Of a DNA stretch of 64,000 bases, positions 16,401 to 26,039 are shown piece by piece. The notes beneath the pieces are model-generated. The model did no database searches. It saw only the letters and a list, made by a program, of their open reading frames with translations, and was not told the DNA's origin. Numbering within the stretch: the first letter of the stretch is position 1; each line of letters opens with the position of its first letter. Source of the DNA: Saccharothrix ecbatanensis (GTDB taxonomy: Bacteria; Actinomycetota; Actinomycetes; Mycobacteriales; Pseudonocardiaceae); contig NZ_JACHMO010000001.1 in assembly GCF_014205015.1 (NCBI RefSeq), forward strand, positions 4,340,001 to 4,404,000, given 5' to 3'. The translations under genes were made by a program, and so were the position numbers.

Positions 16401-19400
16401 GGAAGCCGGCGAGATCCGCACCCGCGCCCTGGTGAGCCCGGTCAGGCCGAGCCGCACACCGGACCAGGAGAACGGCAGGTCCACCGTCGACCCGGCTTCC
16501 TTGGACAGCATGATCCCGTGCAGCGCGGCGTCGAACAGCGCCGGGTGCACGCCGAACTTGCCCGCCGGGGTGTCCTCGGGCAGCGCGACGTCGGCGTAGA
16601 CCACGTCGCCGACCCGCCAGGCCGCCCGGACACCCTGGAACAGCGGCCCGTAGTCGAGGCCGATACCGCCCAGCCGCTCGTAGAACGAGCCGACGGCCAC
16701 GGTCTGCGCGCCCGACGGCGGCCACTGGAGCGGGAACGGCTCCACCGGCTCGGCGTCCGCGGCCAGCGTCCCGCGCCCGTGGCAGGTGGTCTCGCGCTGC
16801 TCGTCGTCGCCGCTCTCGGAACGGCTGTAGATCGCCACTTCACGGCTGCCGTCGTCGCCGGCCACACCCACGACGATCTGGACCTGCCGCACCGCGTCGT
16901 CGTCCAGGACCAGCGGCGCCTCCAGCACCAGCTCGTCCAGCACCGCGCAGCCCAGCTGACCACCGGCCGTCAACGCCATCTCGACCAGCGAAGCACCCGG
17001 CACGAGAACACTGCCGAACACGACGTGATCACGCGTCCACGGCTGCGATTCCTGCGAGATCCGGCCGGTGAAGACCCACTCGTCGCGGTCCGCGACCTGC
17101 ACCGCCGCCGCCAGCACCGGGTGTTCGACCCGCACCTGGCCGGCCGCCGAGACGTCACCGGAACCGGAGCCGGCCGTCACCCAGAAGCGCTCGCGCTGGA
17201 ACTCGTAGGTCGGCAGCGAGATGTGCTGGGCGCCGCTGTTGGCGTAGAACGCCGACCAGTCGACGGCCACACCGGACACGTGCGCCTCGGACAGGGACGT
17301 CACGAATCGCGCGAGACCGCCTTCGTTCCGGCGGAGCGAGCCGACCACCGCGACCTGGGCGGACCCGTCGGCGACCGTCTCCTCGACCGCCATCGTCAGC
17401 ACCGGGTGCGGCGACATCTCCAGGAAGCCGCTCGTGCCGTTGGCGACCAGCGCCCGGACGGCGGGTTCGAACCCGACCCGGCCGCGCAGGTTCCGGTACC
17501 AGTACCCGGCGTCCAGGATCGCGGTGTCGACGAACCCGCCCGTGACGGTCGAGTAGAACGGCACGTCACCGGACTTCGGCGCGAGCGGCGCCAGCACCTC
17601 CAGCAGTTCCGCCTCGATCGCCTCGACCTGGGCCGAGTGCGACGCGTAGTCCACCGCGACCTTGCGCGCCCGGACACCGTCCCGCTCGCACGTGGCCAGC
17701 AGCTCGTCCAACGCGGCCGGCTCACCGGCGACCACGACCGTGGCGGGACCGTTCACCGCCGCGACCGACACCCTGCCCTCGTACGACACGAGGAGTTCTT
17801 CGACGCGTTCCACCGGCAGGGAGACCGACATCATCCCGCCGTGACCGGCAAGCCGATCCCGCACCAGACCACTGCGCAGCGCCGCGACCCGGGCACCGTC
17901 CTCAAGGGACAGAGCACCCGCCACACACGCTGCGGCGATCTCACCCTGCGAGTGACCGACGACCGCCGACGGCTCGACACCGTACGACCGCCACAACGCC
18001 GCCAGCGAGACCATCACAGCCCACAAAGCGGGCTGAACGACATCCACGCGCTCGAACGACGGCGCACCGTCCACGCCCCGGAGCACGTCGTCCAGGCTCC
18101 AGTCCACAAAGGACGAAAGAGCCGCGCCGCACTCGGCCATACGGGCCGCGAACACCGGCGAGGAGTCCATCAACTCCACCGCCATGCCCACCCACTGCGC
18201 ACCCTGACCAGGGAACACGAACACGGCCTTGCCACTGATCGGCCGACCCTCGACCACGCCGTCCGCCGGATCGCCGACCGACAGCGCGCCCAGCCCGGTC
18301 AGCAGCGCACCGCGATCGGTCGCCACCACGGCCGCACGGTGCTCCAGGTGCGCCCGCGCCGTCGCCGACGAGAACGCCATGTCCAGCACGGACAGCTCCG
18401 GGCGCGCGATCAGCAACGCGCGCAACCGGTCGGCCTGCGCCCGCAGCGCCTCGACGCTCCGAGCCGACACCAGCACCGGCACCACGGCCGGCGGTGCGGG
18501 CTCGGTCTCGACCTCGGCGGGCTCCGGCGCGGGAGCCTCTTCCAGGATCACGTGCGCGTTGGTGCCGCTGATCCCGAACGACGACACACCCGCGCGCCGC
18601 GGCCGGTCGTCCGAGGTCCACTCGCGCTTCTCGGTCACCAGCCGGATGTCACCGGAGGACCAGTTGACGTGCGGCGACGGCTCGTCCGCGTGCAGCGTGG
18701 GCGCCAGCGTCCGGTGCCGCATGGCCATCACCATCTTGATCACACCGGCCACACCGGCGGCGGCCTGGGTGTGCCCGATGTTGGACTTCACCGACCCGAG
18801 CCAAAGCGGGCCGTTCTCGCGCTCACGGCCGTAGGTGGCCAGCAGCGCCTCGGCCTCGATCGGGTCGCCGAGCGGCGTACCCGTGCCGTGGCCTTCGACA
18901 GCGTCCACATCGGACGGACGCAGGCCCGCGTTCGCCAGGGCAGCGCGGATCACCCGCTCCTGCGACGGGCCGTTCGGCGCGGTGAGGCCGTTGCTCGCGC
19001 CGTCCTGGTTCACCGCGGTGCCGCGGACCAGGCCCAGGATGCGGTGGCCGTTGCGGCGCGCGTCCGACAGGCGCTCCAGCATGAGCAGACCGGAGCCCTC
19101 GCCCCAGCCCACGCCGTCCGCGGCGGACCCGTACGCCTTGCACCGGCCGTCGGCCGACAGCGCCCGCTGCCGGCTGAACTCGGTGAAGATGTTCGGTCGG
19201 GTCAACACCGTGACGCCGCCGGCGATCGCCAGCGAGCACTCACGCGAGCGCAGGGACTTGACCGCCAGGGCGATCGCGACGAGCGACGCGGAGCACGCGG
19301 TGTCCACGGTGATCGCGGGGCCCTCGAAGCCGAAGGTGTAGCTGATGCGCCCGGACGCGACACTGGCGGCCGAGGCGATCATGAGGTAACCCTCGATCTC

Positions 19401-19931
19401 CTCGTGCCGGTCGCTCGTCCCGGCGACGTACTGGTAGTCCGAGTACATGGTGCCGAGGAAGACACCGGTGTCGCTGCCCCGCAACGACGTCGGGTCGATG
19501 CCCGCGTCCTCCATGGCCCGCCAGGTCTCCTGCAACAGCATCCGCTGCTGCGGGTCCATGGCCAGCGCCTCACGCGGGGTGATGCCGAAGAACTCCGCGT
19601 CGAAATCCCCGACACCGTCGACGAAACCGCCCTCGCGGGTGTACGCCGTCCCGTGGTGATCGGGGTCCGGGTGGTAGAGCCGGTCCAACTCCCAGCCGCG
19701 ATCGCCGGGGAACTCCGTCACGGCGTCCCGACCGGACGCCACCAGGTCCCATAACTCTTCCGGTGACGTGACGCCACCGGGGAACCGGCAGCTCATGCCG
19801 ACGATGGCCAGCGGCTCACTCGCCTGGTCGAGCAACTCCTGGTTCTGCCTCCGGAGGCGTTCGGTCTCCTTGACCGACTTCCGGAGCGCTCCGATGACGT
19901 CCTTCTGATCGGTCTTCTTGTCGGTGGCCAT
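13482..19931 (-). CDS. Modular type I PKS, one fully reducing module (KS-AT-DH-ER-KR-ACP)
   Basis: I start this 2149-aa protein at the ATG at 19929-19931 because GGGGAGGTG precedes it and the protein then begins with a typical docking coiled coil ([16 protein letters not shown]...). Domains: KS with Cys213 in TACSASL, AT with Ser661 in GHSQGE and YASHS (methylmalonyl type), DH with His969 in [12 protein letters not shown] with NADPH motif [11 protein letters not shown] near residue 1528, KR near 1712 with LDD (B-type), and ACP Ser2022 in GFDSLA. A C-terminal docking region rich in acidic residues ends the protein. A tyrosine lies in the ER segment [10 protein letters not shown], where Tyr/Val identity has been linked to methyl stereochemistry; I do not assign it. 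The N-terminal docking helix means it accepts a chain from another protein. It is first in the visible PKS transcript. Confidence 0.96.
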   Translation of the reverse strand: MATDKKTDQKDVIGALRKSVKETERLRRQNQELLDQASEPLAIVGMSCRFPGGVTSPEELWDLVASGRDAVTEFPGDRGWELDRLYHPDPDHHGTAYTREGGFVDGVGDFDAEFFGITPREALAMDPQQRMLLQETWRAMEDAGIDPTSLRGSDTGVFLGTMYSDYQYVAGTSDRHEEIEGYLMIASAASVASGRISYTFGFEGPAITVDTACSASLVAIALAVKSLRSRECSLAIAGGVTVLTRPNIFTEFSRQRALSADGRCKAYGSAADGVGWGEGSGLLMLERLSDARRNGHRILGLVRGTAVNQDGASNGLTAPNGPSQERVIRAALANAGLRPSDVDAVEGHGTGTPLGDPIEAEALLATYGRERENGPLWLGSVKSNIGHTQAAAGVAGVIKMVMAMRHRTLAPTLHADEPSPHVNWSSGDIRLVTEKREWTSDDRPRRAGVSSFGISGTNAHVILEEAPAPEPAEVETEPAPPAVVPVLVSARSVEALRAQADRLRALLIARPELSVLDMAFSSATARAHLEHRAAVVATDRGALLTGLGALSVGDPADGVVEGRPISGKAVFVFPGQGAQWVGMAVELMDSSPVFAARMAECGAALSSFVDWSLDDVLRGVDGAPSFERVDVVQPALWAVMVSLAALWRSYGVEPSAVVGHSQGEIAAACVAGALSLEDGARVAALRSGLVRDRLAGHGGMMSVSLPVERVEELLVSYEGRVSVAAVNGPATVVVAGEPAALDELLATCERDGVRARKVAVDYASHSAQVEAIEAELLEVLAPLAPKSGDVPFYSTVTGGFVDTAILDAGYWYRNLRGRVGFEPAVRALVANGTSGFLEMSPHPVLTMAVEETVADGSAQVAVVGSLRRNEGGLARFVTSLSEAHVSGVAVDWSAFYANSGAQHISLPTYEFQRERFWVTAGSGSGDVSAAGQVRVEHPVLAAAVQVADRDEWVFTGRISQESQPWTRDHVVFGSVLVPGASLVEMALTAGGQLGCAVLDELVLEAPLVLDDDAVRQVQIVVGVAGDDGSREVAIYSRSESGDDEQRETTCHGRGTLAADAEPVEPFPLQWPPSGAQTVAVGSFYERLGGIGLDYGPLFQGVRAAWRVGDVVYADVALPEDTPAGKFGVHPALFDAALHGIMLSKEAGSTVDLPFSWSGVRLGLTGLTRARVRISPASGSGQRIDIADDAGALVAAVGNLGLRPMEPGQLERAQGSKNSMFQVDWAEVTAKPGTSARVVRLGVDHADLDALEQARSDGAGAPDVVVATIEAPSGEPAAVARAVAADALVVVQSWLASEWLGEARLVVVTRGGVAVGDESPDVAQSPVWGLVRSAQSEHPGRFVLVDVDGGDEPDWGSLLDLDEPQLAVREGRVLAPRLGRVTAGAGDSAWRLGSARKGSLEDLTILPSEGARPLGVGEVRVGIRAAGLNFRDVLIALGMYPGDAPLGSEAAGVVLEVGSAVTDLKPGDRVFGLVTDAFGPVAVADRRTVVPMPSSLSFVEAAAVPVVYLTAYYGLVDLASLRAGEKLLVHAAAGGVGMAAVQLARHFGAEVFATASAPKWDAVRALGVPDDRIASSRDLGFRQAFLDATDGAGVDVILDALAGEFVDASLELLPRGGRFIEMGKVDIRDPEVVAREHAGVRYRSYDLLEAGPERIQEMLLEITELFERGVLTPSPIRAWDVRRGREAFRFLREGRNVGKVVLTVPAPLDPEGTVLITGGTSGLGARFAKHLAERHGVKHLLLVSRRGRAVDGVDELAAELEVLGAEARVEACDVSDRDQLAGLIGSLDRPLTAVVHAAGVLDDGVIESLTKDQVDRVMSPKIDAAWNLHEQTLGQELSAFVLFSSAAAQLGNPGQANYAAANAALDALAHQRRAAGLPASSLAWGLWADATGMTGELGEADLARMERTGIGALSTELGLELFDQSLGSDAALLVPLKLDLSVLRNQARDGMLPALLRGLVRAPARRTEQVGGSLTQRLAGVPVADREQAVLELVQAQVAAVRGNASGSEVDPDRAFKALGFDSLAAVELRNRLARVTGLRLPATLVFEHPTPADVARLLLKEVGGAAEEERRTPFEDELQKLEEMLITVAGDENALSEIEPRLRYLSNRLRAVLSGTGGEPSDVDAVLDDDLDVSDDEMFSLIDEELGSA

Positions 19932-20577
19932 GGTTACACCTCCCCGCCCGGACGCAACAAGGCGGCCAGGTTCTCGACTGCTCTCATGCCACGTCCTACT
20001 TTGCACAGCGCACATGGAAGAGACCGCCGACATGAGCGCATCTCAGATCCCCCGGTAACGCATCTCCGCATGTCCCCAGACACGGACGCGCACGCAGTAT
20101 TGCCGAGAACGGCGAATCCGACAAGAACATGCCGTGTTGCCATGAAACCCTTCTATGGCGACAGCAGGTTGTGATATCGGCGTTCGACTTCGTCTCGTTG
20201 ATCTTGTAAGCCGACCGCTCCGAACCGCGATCCCGAAGGCTTCTCCGGCGCGATCCCGCAGGTCGGGTGACGGGTGGAAGCCGATCGCCACGGGGGCGGC
20301 CGGCGCACTTCTTGCTTGGCACACCAAGGAGTCAGCCGGTGACGGCCGCGCGCGGGCGCGTTCCGCGTGATCGGTGATGTCCGGGGATGTGAGGTAGGTA
20401 ACCCACAATGCCTTCGGGACACCGCGCCGACAAGGGCCGAACTTCGGCGTGTAGCCCAAAGTTTTCTTCGATGTCCGCACATAGCCATCGGAGAAGCAGC
20501 AAGATGACGGTACCCGCTGTGGAAGTTGCCATTTCCGGCGCCGCAGTGACATAGCGCACGGGCGCGGGCAGCGAGGT
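19932..20577. other. Intergenic region upstream of PKS operon
   Basis: About 650 bp with visibly lower GC than the flanks. The open frames here lack the strong third-position GC bias and any familiar motif, so I read them as non-coding. It should hold the promoter and regulator sites of the minus-strand PKS transcript, but I could not define a convincing promoter. Confidence 0.5.
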
Positions 20578-20793
20578 TCAGCGGTCGCCGTATCTGCGGA
20601 TTCCGCCCTCAATTGATTGCTCAACTTTATCGAGGAAGTCGGCGATCAGCCGGAGGTCCCGCTCGTCGTAGTCGGCCATCAGCTCGCGCCAGCCCTGGAC
20701 CACCGGCGCGAACACCGGCACGACGGCCGACCGGACGCGCTCCGCCTGGCACTCGGCGGTGGCAGTCTCACCAGGGGTTGACCTGAGCGGCCG
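20578..20793 (-). pseudogene. C-terminal fragment of a MarR-family regulator
   Basis: The minus-strand frame ending at the TGA at 20578-20580 encodes about 70 residues with coding-like composition: ...QAERVRSAVVPVFAPVVQGW, then RELMADYDERDLRLIADFLD and a charged tail ending in RRYGDR. This resembles the last helices of actinobacterial MarR regulators. No winged-helix part and no start codon precede it, and the frame closes just upstream. I read it as a truncated remnant. The family call rests on recall of typical C-termini and is tentative. Confidence 0.4.
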
Positions 20794-20841
20794 GTTCGAT
20801 CACGCCGCCGATCGACCGTGCCCTGGTTGTGACGTGCGCTG

Positions 20842-22116
20842 ATGGCACCGACTCCGGCCGTCGTGCGTCTACTGGCCGTGACCACAGGCAACGACGTCGA
20901 GGAAGACCCGCAGCCGCCGCGCTGGGCGGTGTGGGTGGCACGCGTGGTGGCCGTGCTGGTCGTCGTGCCGGTGCGGCTGGCGTGGGAGTGGATCAAGGCC
21001 ATCGGGTGGACCGTGCGGCGTGTGGTGCTCCGGCCGTTGGCGGGTGTGCTGCGTCGGGTCTGGACGGCCGGCGGCGTGCTGGCCCGTTTCGTGTGGCGGC
21101 GGGTTTTCGTGCCTGTCGGTGCGGGTGTGCGGTGGGTGTTCGGTGTTCTCGGCGACGGGCTGCGCGCGTTCGGGCGGCTGCTGATGCGGTACCTGATCAG
21201 GCCGAGTGGCGTGTTCCTGCGGTTCCTGGGTAGCGGGCTGCGGCGGGCGTTCCGTGCTTTCGGTAGCGGGCTGGTCGCGTTCGGCCGAGGGCTGATGCGG
21301 TACGTGCTGAGGCCGACCGGGGCGTTCCTGCGGGCGGTGGCCGAGCTGGTGGGGCGCGGTTTCCGGGCACTGGGCAACGGGGTGCGGCGCGGGTTCGGCG
21401 CGCTGTCCCGGTTCGCGGTGCGGCCTGCGGGACGTGGTCTGCGCCGGTTGCTCGTTCCGATCGGGCAGGGGTTGCGCGTGGTGGGCGCGTACTTGCGCCG
21501 TGCGCTGACGTGGACGGGCCGGGCGCTGCGGTTTGGAGTGCTCGGTCCGCTGGCCTGGTGTTGGCGAACGCTCGTGGTGACGCCCGTGCGGTGGCTGTGG
21601 CGGGATGTGGTCGTGCGGGCCACCCGGGCGTTCGGCCATGGCCTGTCGTGGGTGTGGCGAAACGCTGTCACCCCGACCGTGCGGGCGATCGGCGTCGGTC
21701 TCCGGTGGGTGTGGGAGAACGTCGTCGTCCTGGCCGCGAAGGCGGTCGCCGTCGGGCTGTGGTGGCTGCTGCGGCTGTTCGGCTCGGCCCTGATCTGGGC
21801 GTTCCGCAAGGTCGGACGGGCGCTGGCGGTCCTCGGCCGGGCGATCCGCGACGCCTTCACCTGGGCCGGTCGCCGCGTGGCGCTGCCGCTGTGGCGCTTT
21901 CTGAAGCAGGCGGTCCGCACACTGGTCGTCACCCCGGCGAGGTGGATCCGCCGCACCGTCCTGACCCCCGCCGCCCAGCTGACCAGGCGAGCCTGGCAAG
22001 CAGCGGTAATCGCGCCCGCCCGCCACGTGCGCATCTCGGTGATCAAACCGGTCCAACTGGCCGGCCGCCGTGTCCGCAGCCAACTCCGTGCCGCTTTCGG
22101 CAGTCGCCGAGACTAG
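20842..22116 (+). CDS. Arg/Trp-rich amphipathic repeat protein, function unknown
   Basis: A 424-aa protein (or 412 aa from the GTG at 20878). After a short acidic segment (DVEEDPQPP) nearly the whole chain is built from loosely repeated units of about 20-35 residues, of the kind VRRVVLRPLAGVLRRVW, LRAFGRLLMRYLIRPSG and LVAFGRGLMRYVLRPTG. Arg, Trp, Leu, Val and Gly dominate and acidic residues are almost absent, so the protein is extremely basic and strongly amphipathic. Recurrent (V/L)xxP(V/A/L)R turns separate the helices. I recognise no domain. It could associate with membranes or nucleic acid. There is no clear ribosome site at the ATG, so the start is uncertain. The long open frame on the opposite strand is an antisense artefact of GC bias. 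Confidence 0.65.
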   Translation: MAPTPAVVRLLAVTTGNDVEEDPQPPRWAVWVARVVAVLVVVPVRLAWEWIKAIGWTVRRVVLRPLAGVLRRVWTAGGVLARFVWRRVFVPVGAGVRWVFGVLGDGLRAFGRLLMRYLIRPSGVFLRFLGSGLRRAFRAFGSGLVAFGRGLMRYVLRPTGAFLRAVAELVGRGFRALGNGVRRGFGALSRFAVRPAGRGLRRLLVPIGQGLRVVGAYLRRALTWTGRALRFGVLGPLAWCWRTLVVTPVRWLWRDVVVRATRAFGHGLSWVWRNAVTPTVRAIGVGLRWVWENVVVLAAKAVAVGLWWLLRLFGSALIWAFRKVGRALAVLGRAIRDAFTWAGRRVALPLWRFLKQAVRTLVVTPARWIRRTVLTPAAQLTRRAWQAAVIAPARHVRISVIKPVQLAGRRVRSQLRAAFGSRRD

Positions 22117-22117
22117 C

Positions 22118-22309
22118 GCGCATGAGTGGGAAGACGTGCTGCGGGCGGAGTTCGGCGGCACTGCGCTGTTCGACCTGGCCTCGCCTCCCATCACCTACCG
22201 CGTGTTCCTGCTGCCCGGTGCGTTGCAGGTCGACCTCCTCCTCGACCACCGCGACCAAGCCCCCACCCTCGCCGCCCGCGTCGAGCACCACCTGCGTGCC
22301 CTCACCTGA
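22118..22309 (+). pseudogene. Fragment resembling an actinobacterial nucleotidyltransferase
   Basis: About 63 residues: HEWEDVLRAEFGGTALFDLA followed by a segment containing YRVFLLPGALQVDL. The YRVFLLPxxLQVDL stretch is familiar from small nucleotidyltransferase-domain proteins of actinomycetes, where it lies mid-protein. Here the catalytic N-terminus and the C-terminal half are missing, and the frame begins inside the tail of the repeat-protein gene. It is most likely a decayed remnant. Confidence 0.4.
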
Positions 22310-22312
22310 CGA

Positions 22313-24415
22313 TCACTTCCCGCCGGTCAGCAGAAACCGGAGGTAACGGCGGTAGGTGATGGGCTGGAACGTGGCGGCTTCCGCGATGGCGGCATGAGCG
22401 GCCTGCCGGGTGCGTTCCAGCATGACGGCGGCTTCGGCCACCGCACGGTCGTGGTCGGCTCGCGCACGGGCGGTGGCGGTGTTGACGGCCTTCATCTCCT
22501 CGGCCAACGCGGCCTGCTCGACGCGCAAGGACGTCCGCAGCTCGCGGATCTCCGCGTCCGCCACCGCCAACACCTGCTGATACCGGGCGTCGAGCACCCC
22601 CTCGTCAGCGGCGAACCGGTCCCTCAGCACCTGCGACTGCGAAGGCGTTAACGACGTCGGCCGGGTGCTCGTGGCCTGCGCGGTCAGGCGTTCACGCCAC
22701 TGGTCGATGAGCGCGGCCCTCACCTCGTCGATCCCGGCGACGCCCACGCTCCTCCCGTCGACCAGGACGAACACCGCTACGCGCTCCGGACCGTACGTGT
22801 CGTAACGGATGCCGACGAAGTCCGCGGCGGTCCGGATGCCGACCGCGGCGAGGTTGGCGGTCAACGCCGGCTCCACACCGTCGATGGCCCGGACCGGGAA
22901 GGTCGCCAGGGCGGCACGCACGTGTTCCTTCTGCCGCAACACCAACAGCCGCTGGTCCTCCAGGTGCAGCCGCGCCGCCAACGCCTGCCGCTCCCGGTCG
23001 ATACCGTCCAGCTCCTGCTTCACGGCCCGTTGGTGCGACCCGATCAGCAGGTTGTACCGCTGCTGGAAGGCCCGCCGCCGGTAGTCCTGCTCGGCCTTGG
23101 ACTCCTCGGCCTCCCGCGTGATCCGCCCGGACTTCTCGTCAAGCCGCAGCACAAGGGCTTCGACGTTCTGCTGGGCACGCAGGAGCCGCTTGCGTTCGGC
23201 ACGAGCCGCGCGGGCCCGGACGTGCTCGGGGCGAAGCCGGTAGCCGGACACCGTGAACGCCGTCCACGCCAGCACGTCGACCGCCATCAACGCCTCGTCC
23301 ACGAAGATCGCCGCCGGCACCCCCAAGGGCAACAACGCCGACAACACCCACGCCGACACGGTTTGAGCCCGCGAACGCTCGGCGAACCGCGTCAGCGGCG
23401 ACGGTGCGGGCATGTGCGGCTCGACGCGTTCCACCATCCACGACGGCAGCGCGCTGGGCGCGGAAACCGCGGTATCGAGCATCCCGAGCGGTTCCAAAGG
23501 CGGGGGCGCGGCGCGGTGGTGGAGCAGGATCTCCTGGAAGCGCACGGCCAGCCCACGCAGCCGCAGGTCCGGATGGCAGGTCAAAGTAGCCAGCCGGAAC
23601 GACCCCGCCGGCCCGGTGAAGTCGGACTCGGCCAGCAGCAGGTGCTCGGCGTCCTCGTCGCGCAACTGCCGCCACAGCGACGGGTCGACCGCCAGCCCCA
23701 CCAACGACAGGTACACGACCCACGACGAGAACCGGTCGATCTCCGGCCCGAACTCGGCCGCCGTCCGGTCCGGCGACTGGTAGTTGCGGTGCCCGGTCTC
23801 GGCCGCCGGCAGCCCGGCGAGCGCGGGCACGTACATGCCGTCGTAGTCGACCAGCTTCACCGAACCGTCGTCGGTGATCAGCAGGTTCCCGTGCTGGAGG
23901 TCACCGTGCCCGATGCCCGCCGCGGCCAGTTCGGCGACCAGCCGGGCGAACCGCGCGGCGACGTGGGCGAGGGCCTCGGAGTCGTCGATGTTCCGGTCGA
24001 TCCAGCGGATCAGGCTGACCGCCTCGACCCACTCCATCCGCAGCACCGGGTACCAGGTGCCGTCCACCAGGATGCCCTTGCCGATGTAGTCGAAGCCGAC
24101 GGTCCAGTCGTCGTCCAAGCGCGCCAAGTGCTCGCCCACGGCGCGGTAACGGGTCGCCTGCTCGCGCGCCTCACGGGTGAAGCACTTGATCGCATACCGG
24201 ACGCCGTCGACCGTCAGCGAGAAGACGCTGGCGAAGTTCCCCGAGATCGCGCGAGGCCGGCCCAACGCGTCCACCCGCACGTCGGCTCCGGCGAGGTCGG
24301 TGCCGCGAAAGCACAACCCGGTGTTCTGGAGCGCCTCGACGTAGGTGGCGCCGGACGGGAACGAGCGGACGGGCTCGTCATCCGAGGTCCACGTGAACGA
24401 CGGTGACGTCGTCAT
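22313..24415 (-). CDS. Protein kinase with membrane, coiled-coil and HhH-like regions (TerY-P triad kinase)
   Basis: A 700-aa protein. Residues about 35-260 form a eukaryotic-like kinase domain: Lys77 in YAIKCF, the catalytic loop HGDLQHGNLL (Asp172, Asn177) and DYDG in place of DFG at Asp190. A stretch near residues 345-395 (VSAWVLSALLPLGVPAAIFV...) looks like one or two membrane helices. A long charged coiled coil follows. Near residues 520-600 there are two helix-hairpin-helix-like units (VEPALTANLAAVGIRTAADF and GVAGIDEVRAALIDQW), then a second coiled coil. The gene starts inside the end of the PP2C gene (38-bp overlap). A kinase with PP2C and vWA partners and an HhH-type tail fits the published TerY-phosphorylation triad. 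The substrate is unknown. Confidence 0.8.
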   Translation of the reverse strand: MTTSPSFTWTSDDEPVRSFPSGATYVEALQNTGLCFRGTDLAGADVRVDALGRPRAISGNFASVFSLTVDGVRYAIKCFTREAREQATRYRAVGEHLARLDDDWTVGFDYIGKGILVDGTWYPVLRMEWVEAVSLIRWIDRNIDDSEALAHVAARFARLVAELAAAGIGHGDLQHGNLLITDDGSVKLVDYDGMYVPALAGLPAAETGHRNYQSPDRTAAEFGPEIDRFSSWVVYLSLVGLAVDPSLWRQLRDEDAEHLLLAESDFTGPAGSFRLATLTCHPDLRLRGLAVRFQEILLHHRAAPPPLEPLGMLDTAVSAPSALPSWMVERVEPHMPAPSPLTRFAERSRAQTVSAWVLSALLPLGVPAAIFVDEALMAVDVLAWTAFTVSGYRLRPEHVRARAARAERKRLLRAQQNVEALVLRLDEKSGRITREAEESKAEQDYRRRAFQQRYNLLIGSHQRAVKQELDGIDRERQALAARLHLEDQRLLVLRQKEHVRAALATFPVRAIDGVEPALTANLAAVGIRTAADFVGIRYDTYGPERVAVFVLVDGRSVGVAGIDEVRAALIDQWRERLTAQATSTRPTSLTPSQSQVLRDRFAADEGVLDARYQQVLAVADAEIRELRTSLRVEQAALAEEMKAVNTATARARADHDRAVAEAAVMLERTRQAAHAAIAEAATFQPITYRRYLRFLLTGGK

Positions 24416-25160
24416 TCCGCATCAGCCCCTCCCCGCACAGCCCTTTCAACCACTCCGCGAACCCGTCGAGATCACCTGACCGCGTGAACTCGCCCAGCTC
24501 GCGCCACGGCCGGTCACCCCGTTCGACCGCGCCCAGGAACCACGCGGCCAGCGCGTCGGTGCAGAGGAAGAACCCGTCGCCTTGCTCCGCGCTGCCGGAC
24601 ACCGTGCGCACGTGTCGAGCCAGCAGCTCCTGATCCCGGTTGAACGCGTTGACCAGCCCCGGCGAGTTGGAGAACGCCTCGGCGGTCTCCAACGGGAACG
24701 CCCGCAGCAACCGGTCGTCACGGACGTGGAACAGGCAGCTGTCCCCCAGCGCCGCGGCGTCCCAGGAGATCCCGGACGGCTCGGTGGCGAACCGCGCGGC
24801 GAGCACCGTGGCGTGCGGACCGCGGTCCAGCTTGGGCTCCTCGTACCACGCGATCGGGCGGCCGTCGGCCTCACGGCGCGCGACGTACGAGGCCAGCCAC
24901 TCGTCCCACGCCTCCCCCGCCAGCACCAATGCCGACGCGAACCGGTCCGCGTCCCGCACCACGCGCCCGTCGTCCAGCGCGGAGTCGTTGACGTATCGCG
25001 TGAGCAGGTCGGCCCACTCACCCGCGAGCAGGCTCTCCGAAGCCCCGTCCGCCACCGCCGCGAACACCAGCCCGGGATCGACCGACAGCACGTGCGCCGC
25101 GTCCTCGCATTCCGGCAAGGAGTTGCCGTGCTTGGGCACGCGGAGGGAGGAGACGACCAT
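24378..25160 (-). CDS. PP2C-type serine/threonine phosphatase (TerY-P triad)
   Basis: I start this 260-aa protein at the ATG at 25160, directly after the vWA gene's stop; the frame is open further upstream but overlaps that gene. Metal-binding motifs of the PPM family can be seen: PECEDAAHV near the N-terminus, VADGASES, AALGDSCLF, FLCTDALAAW and the C-terminal NDDVTVVHV. It would oppose the kinase encoded next, whose start overlaps this gene's end. There is no signal peptide, so it acts in the cytoplasm. Confidence 0.82.
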   Translation of the reverse strand: MVVSSLRVPKHGNSLPECEDAAHVLSVDPGLVFAAVADGASESLLAGEWADLLTRYVNDSALDDGRVVRDADRFASALVLAGEAWDEWLASYVARREADGRPIAWYEEPKLDRGPHATVLAARFATEPSGISWDAAALGDSCLFHVRDDRLLRAFPLETAEAFSNSPGLVNAFNRDQELLARHVRTVSGSAEQGDGFFLCTDALAAWFLGAVERGDRPWRELGEFTRSGDLDGFAEWLKGLCGEGLMRNDDVTVVHVDLG

Positions 25161-25168
25161 GCCGCTGC

Positions 25169-26005
25169 TCAGCGCAGGTCCGTCGCACGCGTTCCGATGT
25201 CCAGGAACTGGACCAGCGACGTGATGTCCGCGTTGTAGACGAAGCCGCGCGTCGTGTCGCCGACCGTCATGCCCTGCTGCAACGCGTAGAACCGCATGTG
25301 CGGCGGCAGGAGGCTGGACATGCCGAACAGGGTGCGCGCGTAGGCGTCGGGCAGGGCCGCGTCGGTCTCGGGGAACGTCACCGGGACGGCGTTGGCGGCG
25401 GAGACGTGCAGGTTGAACAGCAACGCCGCACCGTCCGCGCTCACGTGCGTCTGCACGGCCCAGGCAGGACCAACCGGGTCGCCGTCGGTGGACTCGCCGT
25501 CGGTCAGGTTGAGCACGATCGGCGGGAAGCAGTCCGGGTGCCGGGCCACCCACTCCGACACCAGCGTCTCCGCGCGCGCCAGAGCCCGGCACATCGGCGT
25601 CGCGCCGTTGGCGACCGGGTCGACCCAGACCGGGAACCGGGTGGTCGTCTCCACCAGCCCGCCGGCGCCGTCGGGCACCTTCTTGATCCGCTTCTCCACC
25701 CGCGCGGGCTTCTCCGCCACCTGGCTGAGCGGCACGAGGTCGCGGCCCGCGAGCGGACCCGTGAACGCGGAGCCGACCGTGTAGCCGTACCCGATCACGG
25801 CGATGTGGAAGTAGTCGCGGACGCCTTCCTCCTTCGCGCACTTCACGCTCAGCTCGGCCAGCAGCCGGTTGATCGCGTCGGCGACCACGTCCGCCTTGCG
25901 CTGTCCCCCGCCGCCCCCGATCGGGTCGGTCATCGACGCCGACTGGTCGACCAGGAACACGAAGCAGGACGGGTTGGCGCGACTGATCTCGGCCGCATAG
26001 CTCAC
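25169..26005 (-). CDS. vWA-domain protein, TerY-like
   Basis: A 278-aa protein starting at the GTG at 26005, with GGAAGGTGACC as ribosome site. A complete MIDAS can be seen: DQSASM (Asp20, Ser22, Ser24), a Thr in GATPMC and the Asp of LTDGEST. The region LVDQSASMTDPIGGGGGQRK is typical of TerY-type vWA proteins. The stop lies 8 bp before the PP2C start. In the TerY-P triad the vWA protein is thought to be the scaffold or target of the kinase/phosphatase pair. No TerC or TerD gene is visible nearby. Confidence 0.82.
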   Translation of the reverse strand: MSYAAEISRANPSCFVFLVDQSASMTDPIGGGGGQRKADVVADAINRLLAELSVKCAKEEGVRDYFHIAVIGYGYTVGSAFTGPLAGRDLVPLSQVAEKPARVEKRIKKVPDGAGGLVETTTRFPVWVDPVANGATPMCRALARAETLVSEWVARHPDCFPPIVLNLTDGESTDGDPVGPAWAVQTHVSADGAALLFNLHVSAANAVPVTFPETDAALPDAYARTLFGMSSLLPPHMRFYALQQGMTVGDTTRGFVYNADITSLVQFLDIGTRATDLR

Positions 26006-26039
26006 GTGAAGGTCACCTTCCCTGTGGATCACCGAAAGG

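Noticed and set aside
2896..19754. Very long plus-strand open frames opposite the PKS genes (such as 2896-6480, 9733-13452, 15297-19754)
   Set aside because: They are rich in Arg/Gly/His/Gln with no domains and lie antisense to clear PKS domains; strong GC bias at codon position 3 leaves the opposite frame open.
20043..20624. Open frames in the PKS upstream region, both strands
   Set aside because: Composition is not coding-like, the frames overlap each other, and GC is lower than in genes; treated as regulatory DNA.
20679..22194. Two long minus-strand frames opposite the Arg/Trp-rich protein gene
   Set aside because: They are Thr/Arg/Pro/His-rich low-complexity sequence, as expected from the antisense of a repetitive gene; the plus-strand protein has better amphipathic periodicity. 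The choice is still not beyond doubt.
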